Assembly (NCBI GenBank): GCA_963761115.1
Contig: CAVXFS010000004.1
Location: 310,001-374,000 of the forward strand
Reading direction: 5' to 3'
Source of the DNA: CAVXFS01 sp963761115
GTDB lineage: Bacteria > Pseudomonadota > Gammaproteobacteria > Burkholderiales > Gallionellaceae
DNA length: 64,000 bases
Every line of letters begins with the position of its first letter. Within the stretch, counting starts at the first letter, position 1. Made by a program: the position numbers and the translations under genes. Below the pieces are notes generated by a model. It worked only from the letters and a program-made list of their open reading frames with translations. It made no database searches and had not been told where the DNA came from. Positions 60,401-64,000 of this stretch are shown piece after piece.

Positions 60401-61390
60401 TCTCAAGCCTTTCTGGAGTCATCCGTTTCAACTGAACGACGTCACGTTCCGAATCTCCGCACAAGATCGGAATTGCAATATTTCCTGACGATGGTGACGA
60501 TGTCGATACCTTGTTCAAGAACGCCGAAGCTGCGCTGAAGAAGGCCAAGGCGAGCGGCGCTCGATACCTGTTTTACACCAAGAAAATGACCGAGGCGGTG
60601 GCCGACAATCTTACCCTGGAAAATCAGCTGCGCCATGCGATAGACAACGAGGAATTCGTGCTCTATTACCAGCCCAAGGTGAACCTCGCCAGCGGCAAGG
60701 TCACCAGCGCCGAGGCGCTGATCCGCTGGAACGATCCGCACACCGGCCTGGTGCCGCCGGACCGGTTCATCCCGATCCTGGAAGAAACCGGATTGATCCA
60801 TGAAGTCGGGCGCTGGGCGCTGCACCAGGCCATTGCAGATAACCTGCGCTGGCGCAACGCGGGCCTGGCAGCCGTGCGTATCGCGGTGAACGTGTCACCG
60901 CTGCAACTGCGCGATCCCGGATTCATCGACGAGATCGAGCAGGGGATCGCTATTGACGCGCATGCGGCTGAGGGACTGGAACTGGAGATCACCGAAAGCA
61001 TGATCATGGAAGACATCGAGCACAATATTGCCACCCTTCAGGCGATCCGCGCCATGGGCATCACCATTGCCATCGACGACTTCGGCACCGGCTTCTCTTC
61101 GCTCAATTACCTGGCCAAACTGCCGATGGACACGCTGAAGATCGATCGCTCCTTCGTGATCGAAATGGCTGCTCCGGAGGGACTGGCGCTGGTGTCCACC
61201 ATCATCATCGTTGCGCATGCGCTGAAGCTCAAAGTGGTGGCGGAGGGCGTTGAAACCGAGGAGCAATCGCGCCAGCTCCGCTCGCTGAACTGCGACGAAA
61301 TGCAGGGCTATCCTGTTCAGCAAGCCGGTGCCGGCGGAGATCTTCGAAGCAAGATTCCTGGCTCCGCTTTCGCCGGACGACAAACAATAA
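57492..61390 (+). CDS. Multi-PAS/GAF sensor with degenerate GGDEF and EAL domains (frameshifted)
   Basis: About 1,295 residues after correction. Up to residue 855 it is continuous: a coiled coil, about five PAS domains (for example ESSDDAIVSTTLDGVVESWN, and ARIGYWEYEYSTDEFIFND) and a GAF domain (from REACNIAVEEGGFLMSMLVI). A GGDEF-type domain follows (NYLAYYDVLTGLANRSLFFE), but its signature reads ARVNADHFAVV instead of GGDEF, so cyclase activity is unlikely. The EAL domain is intact (SAEALIRWNDP, IDDFGTGFSSLNYL, KIDRSFV), which predicts c-di-GMP hydrolysis. Five +1 insertions (about 60065, 60292, 60419, 60462, 61312) break the frame; corrected, it ends at TAA 61388-61390. It is coupled to kaiCB. 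Confidence 0.85.
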
Positions 61391-63779
61391 TGAAGAACCC
61401 GAACGTGGACGACTTGTCCGCCGATCAAGCACCATTGAAGGACACTGTGGATTCCGGCTTCTTCGACACGGAGGCATTGGTTTAGTCATGTAATAGAATC
61501 GCCCATCCTGTTTCCGGCGATCGCCGTTCTCGTGCTGGCCGCGATCTGGGGGACGACCCTGAACCTCATCAAAGTTGAACGTACCGCGGCCGAGCAATAC
61601 CGCGGCGGCATCGAGCCACGAACTGGCCCAGACTTATGAATCGCAGGTCGTGCGCGCGCTGCGCGAAATCGACCAGACCCTGAAGATCGTCAAATATGCG
61701 AATGATGTCTGGGGCATGCAGGACGTGCTGCCGAAGTTGAAAGCCAGGGATCTGTTGCCGCCGGCGCTGGTGTTCGTCATCAGTATTGCGGACAACAAGG
61801 GCGATGTCGTGGCCAGCACCGGTCCCTCCGTAAGCGCCAATGTTGCCGAGCGGGATTTCTTCCAGAGCCAGCGCCAGACTGATGCCTTCTCGGTCAGTCG
61901 TCCGCAACCTGACCCAAAGGCCGGAGGAGGGAGTCTGACGTTCAGCCGCAGGCTCAATACGGCGGACGGAAAGTTTTCCGGCATTGTGATGGTATCGGTC
62001 GATGCGGCCTATTTCGTCAGCGGCTATGAAGCCGCGAACCTGGGCGAGCATGGCATGCTCGGCATTCTCGGCAGCGATGACATATTCCTTGTCAGGCGCA
62101 GCGGAGAAACTGTCACTGCTAACGACAGGTCTCAATACAGATTGCCGGTACATGCATGCTGAGAATACAGGTGGAAAGCGAAGCCACGCTCACTAACCAA
62201 CGCCTGGGATGGCGTGCGACGCTACACCAGCGTACACCAGGTCTATGGTTTCCCCCTGGCTGTGGTCGTCGGATTATCCGCAGACGAACAATTGGCGGCC
62301 GCTCAGCGGAACAAACAGGTCTATCTGTGGCGGGCGGCAGTCGGCAGCCTTGTGATGATCCTGATTATCGCGGTGATGGGGCGCATGAGCCATCAGCTTG
62401 CGTTGAGCCGCCGGCGCGCCGTCGAGGAGCATATCGCCCATGCAGCGCGTGTCGAATACCTTGCCTATCACGACAGCCTCACGACGCTGCCGAATCGCAG
62501 CCTGTTCAGCAAGCTGCTGGGCCATAGCATCAGCCAGGCACATCGCCACAACGGGCAACTGGCAGTGCTGTTTCTCGACCTGGACCATTTCAAAAACATC
62601 AACGACACGCTCGGACACGAGGCCGGCGACCAATTGCTGCAGGAAGTCGCGGCAAGACTCAAGACTTGTCTGCGCGACAGCGACACCGTGGCGCGGCTGG
62701 GTGGCGACGAGTTCGTCGTCATGCTGCCTGAACTGGATGTGGAGAAATACGCAGCCGCAGTGGCCCAGAAAATTCTTGCCGCCGTCGCCCGGCCATTTGT
62801 CCTGGCCGGCCAGGAATATCGCGTCACGGCAAGTATCGGGATCAGCACCTACCCGCAAGACGGTCTGGACGAGCAGACGCTGACCAAAAACGCGGATATC
62901 GCGATGTACAAGGCGAAAGAGGAAGGCAAGAACAACTTCCAGTTCTATTCCGAGAAACTGAACGCCAGTTCACTCGAACGGCTTAACCTGGAGTCGGGTC
63001 TGCGGCACGCGCTGGAGCGAAACGAATTTCAGCTTTACTACCAGACCAAGCGGGATATCCGCAGCGGCCTGATCACCGGCATGGAAGCGTTGCTGCGCTG
63101 GCAGCATCCCGACCTGGGCGCGGTGGCGCCGTTGCGATTCATCCCGCTCGCGGAGGAAACCGGTTTGATCATACCGATCGGCAAGTGGGTGCTCAGGACC
63201 GCCTGCCTGCAAAACGTGGCCTGGCAGAAGCAGGGGCTGGCTGATTTGAATATGGCCGTCAATCTGACGGCACGGCAGTTTTTCGATGAAAACCTGCTGA
63301 CGGACCTGACGAAGATACTCGCGGACACTGGCATGGACGCACAGCTTCTGGAGCTGGAAATTTCCGAAGGCCTGCTGATGCGCGATGTTGAAGAAACCAT
63401 GCGGGTATTTCGCGGGATCAAGGATATCGGGATCCGGATCGCCATCGACGATTTCGGCATCGGCTATTCCTCACTGGCCTCGCTCAAACAGTTTCCGCTC
63501 GATACCATCAAGATCGACCGTTCCTTCATTCATGATATCGCCAGCGTTGCCGAAGACAAGGCCTTGACCGAAGCCATTATCGCGATGGGCAGGAAGCTGA
63601 GCCTGACCGTCGTGGCCCAGGGCGTGGAAACAAAGGAACAAGCCGATTTTTTGCGCCAGAATGCATGCGATGAATTCCAGGGTTTTTATCTCAACAAGCC
63701 CTTGCCGGCAGACCAGATCGCCGAGTTGATCCGGGCTCAGTCAGGTCCTCCGGATATCGATTCAAACCCTGCCACCTGA
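61390..63779 (+). CDS. Membrane sensor with GGDEF and EAL domains (frameshifted)
   Basis: The best start is the ATG at 61390 (overlapping the previous stop), giving KNPNVDDLSADQAPLKDTVD. With one extra base removed near 61477 this leads into a helix (LFPAIAVLVLAAIWGTTLNL), then a periplasmic PDC/Cache-type sensor (HELAQTYESQVVRALREIDQ to RRYTSVHQVYGFPLAVVVGL) and a second helix (AAVGSLVMILIIAVMG). An intact GGDEF (RLGGDEFVVMLPEL) and an intact EAL (GMEALLRWQHP, IDDFGIGYSSLASL) follow. At least four +1 insertions lie between 61477 and 62199. Both enzyme activities are possible. It ends the kai-linked gene string. Confidence 0.83.
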
Positions 63780-63817
63780 CAACTCAAGAGAGTCAAGGTG
63801 GTACCACTTGGACCGGA

Positions 63818-64000
63818 TCATTTCGTGAGTACTACTACTTTCACACTGTCATCCACCAGTTTCTGCTCGATGTAGCCGATGGCATCCGGATGTCTGGCAA
63901 TGAACTTCTTTACCTCGATGCCGTTTGATACTTCCGGCGGCGGCTGGCCCCGGCCGGTGAAAATGATCTTTGACCAGAATGCCTTGATCTGAGCGGGAGA
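63818..64000 (-). CDS. Phosphate-binding-protein-like (PstS family) C-terminal end, partial
   Basis: The minus strand is open from the window edge to the TGA at 63818-63820. The 60 residues read SPAQIKAFWSKIIFTGRGQP, then PPEVSNGIEVKKFIARHPDA, then IGYIEQKLVDDSVKVVVLTK. The pattern of a helix, K-F-I-A, then GYI, and a final beta strand is that of the last part of PstS-like periplasmic binding proteins (PBP-like domain). The start lies outside the window. It converges with the GGDEF-EAL gene. Confidence 0.65.
   Translation of the reverse strand, partial: SPAQIKAFWSKIIFTGRGQPPPEVSNGIEVKKFIARHPDAIGYIEQKLVDDSVKVVVLTK

Overview
This window looks like chromosome of an aerobic or microaerophilic Betaproteobacterium. 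The isc order (trmJ-cysE-iscRSUA-hscBA-fdx-iscX), the TrxC, RpfF and GlcDEF types, the G+C-rich coding style and the CCCTCCCCCTGCAAGGG and ATTCCCGC-type intergenic repeats all fit Nitrosomonadales/Gallionellaceae-like genomes. The class is fairly secure; the family is an inference. No rRNA, tRNA, IS element, CRISPR array or phage gene was seen.

Layout. 1-2.4 kb: end of hom (homoserine dehydrogenase) and thrC, both broken only by single +1 insertions. 2.5-12 kb: accessory DNA, partly A+T-richer, with an AEC permease, a DUF2127 protein joined to a truncated cupin, a glycosyltransferase-like protein, an acyltransferase, a GNAT/PuuE-like deacetylase pair, and a class III cyclase fused to a PEGA domain. 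11.7-19.1 kb: rhodanese, HlyIII and MarC, then a minus-strand C2 (glycolate/glyoxylate) cluster of aminotransferase plus GlcF, GlcE and GlcD. 19.4-24.1 kb: regulators, with a Crp/Fnr operon divergent from a FixL/FixJ-like two-component system. 24.1-33.8 kb: stress, envelope and redox genes (nitroreductase, OmpA, Cfa with a flavoprotein and cytochrome c, diguanylate cyclase, b561, LemA/GIDE, CopD-like). 33.9-39.2 kb: trxC, a class II amidotransferase, nadC, and clpB behind a sigma-32-type promoter.

39.6-44.4 kb holds a complete DSF quorum-sensing module: the synthase RpfF converges on the hybrid kinase RpfC and the HD-GYP regulator RpfG. 44.5-53.4 kb: suhB divergent from trmJ-cysE, then the full isc operon with a very good type-1 IscR site over its promoter, ending in dsbB. 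53.4-57.5 kb: class I aldolase, a truncated KaiC-like start interrupted by a perfect 7-bp tandem array, then an intact kaiC-kaiB pair. These run into two large c-di-GMP proteins (57.5-63.8 kb), both cut by +1 insertions, and the end of a minus-strand phosphate-binding-protein-like gene.

Themes. (1) Signalling converges on c-di-GMP: RpfG, a GGDEF protein, a KaiBC-linked EAL protein and a GGDEF-EAL protein. (2) A heptamer repeat family (ACTANCN) appears at five places: one array interrupts the KaiC remnant, and three composite inverted copies sit next to nadC and inside the isc operon. (3) All 13 or so recognisable frameshifts are +1 and lie only in 0-1.6 kb and 60.0-62.2 kb, which points to local sequence quality rather than gene decay.
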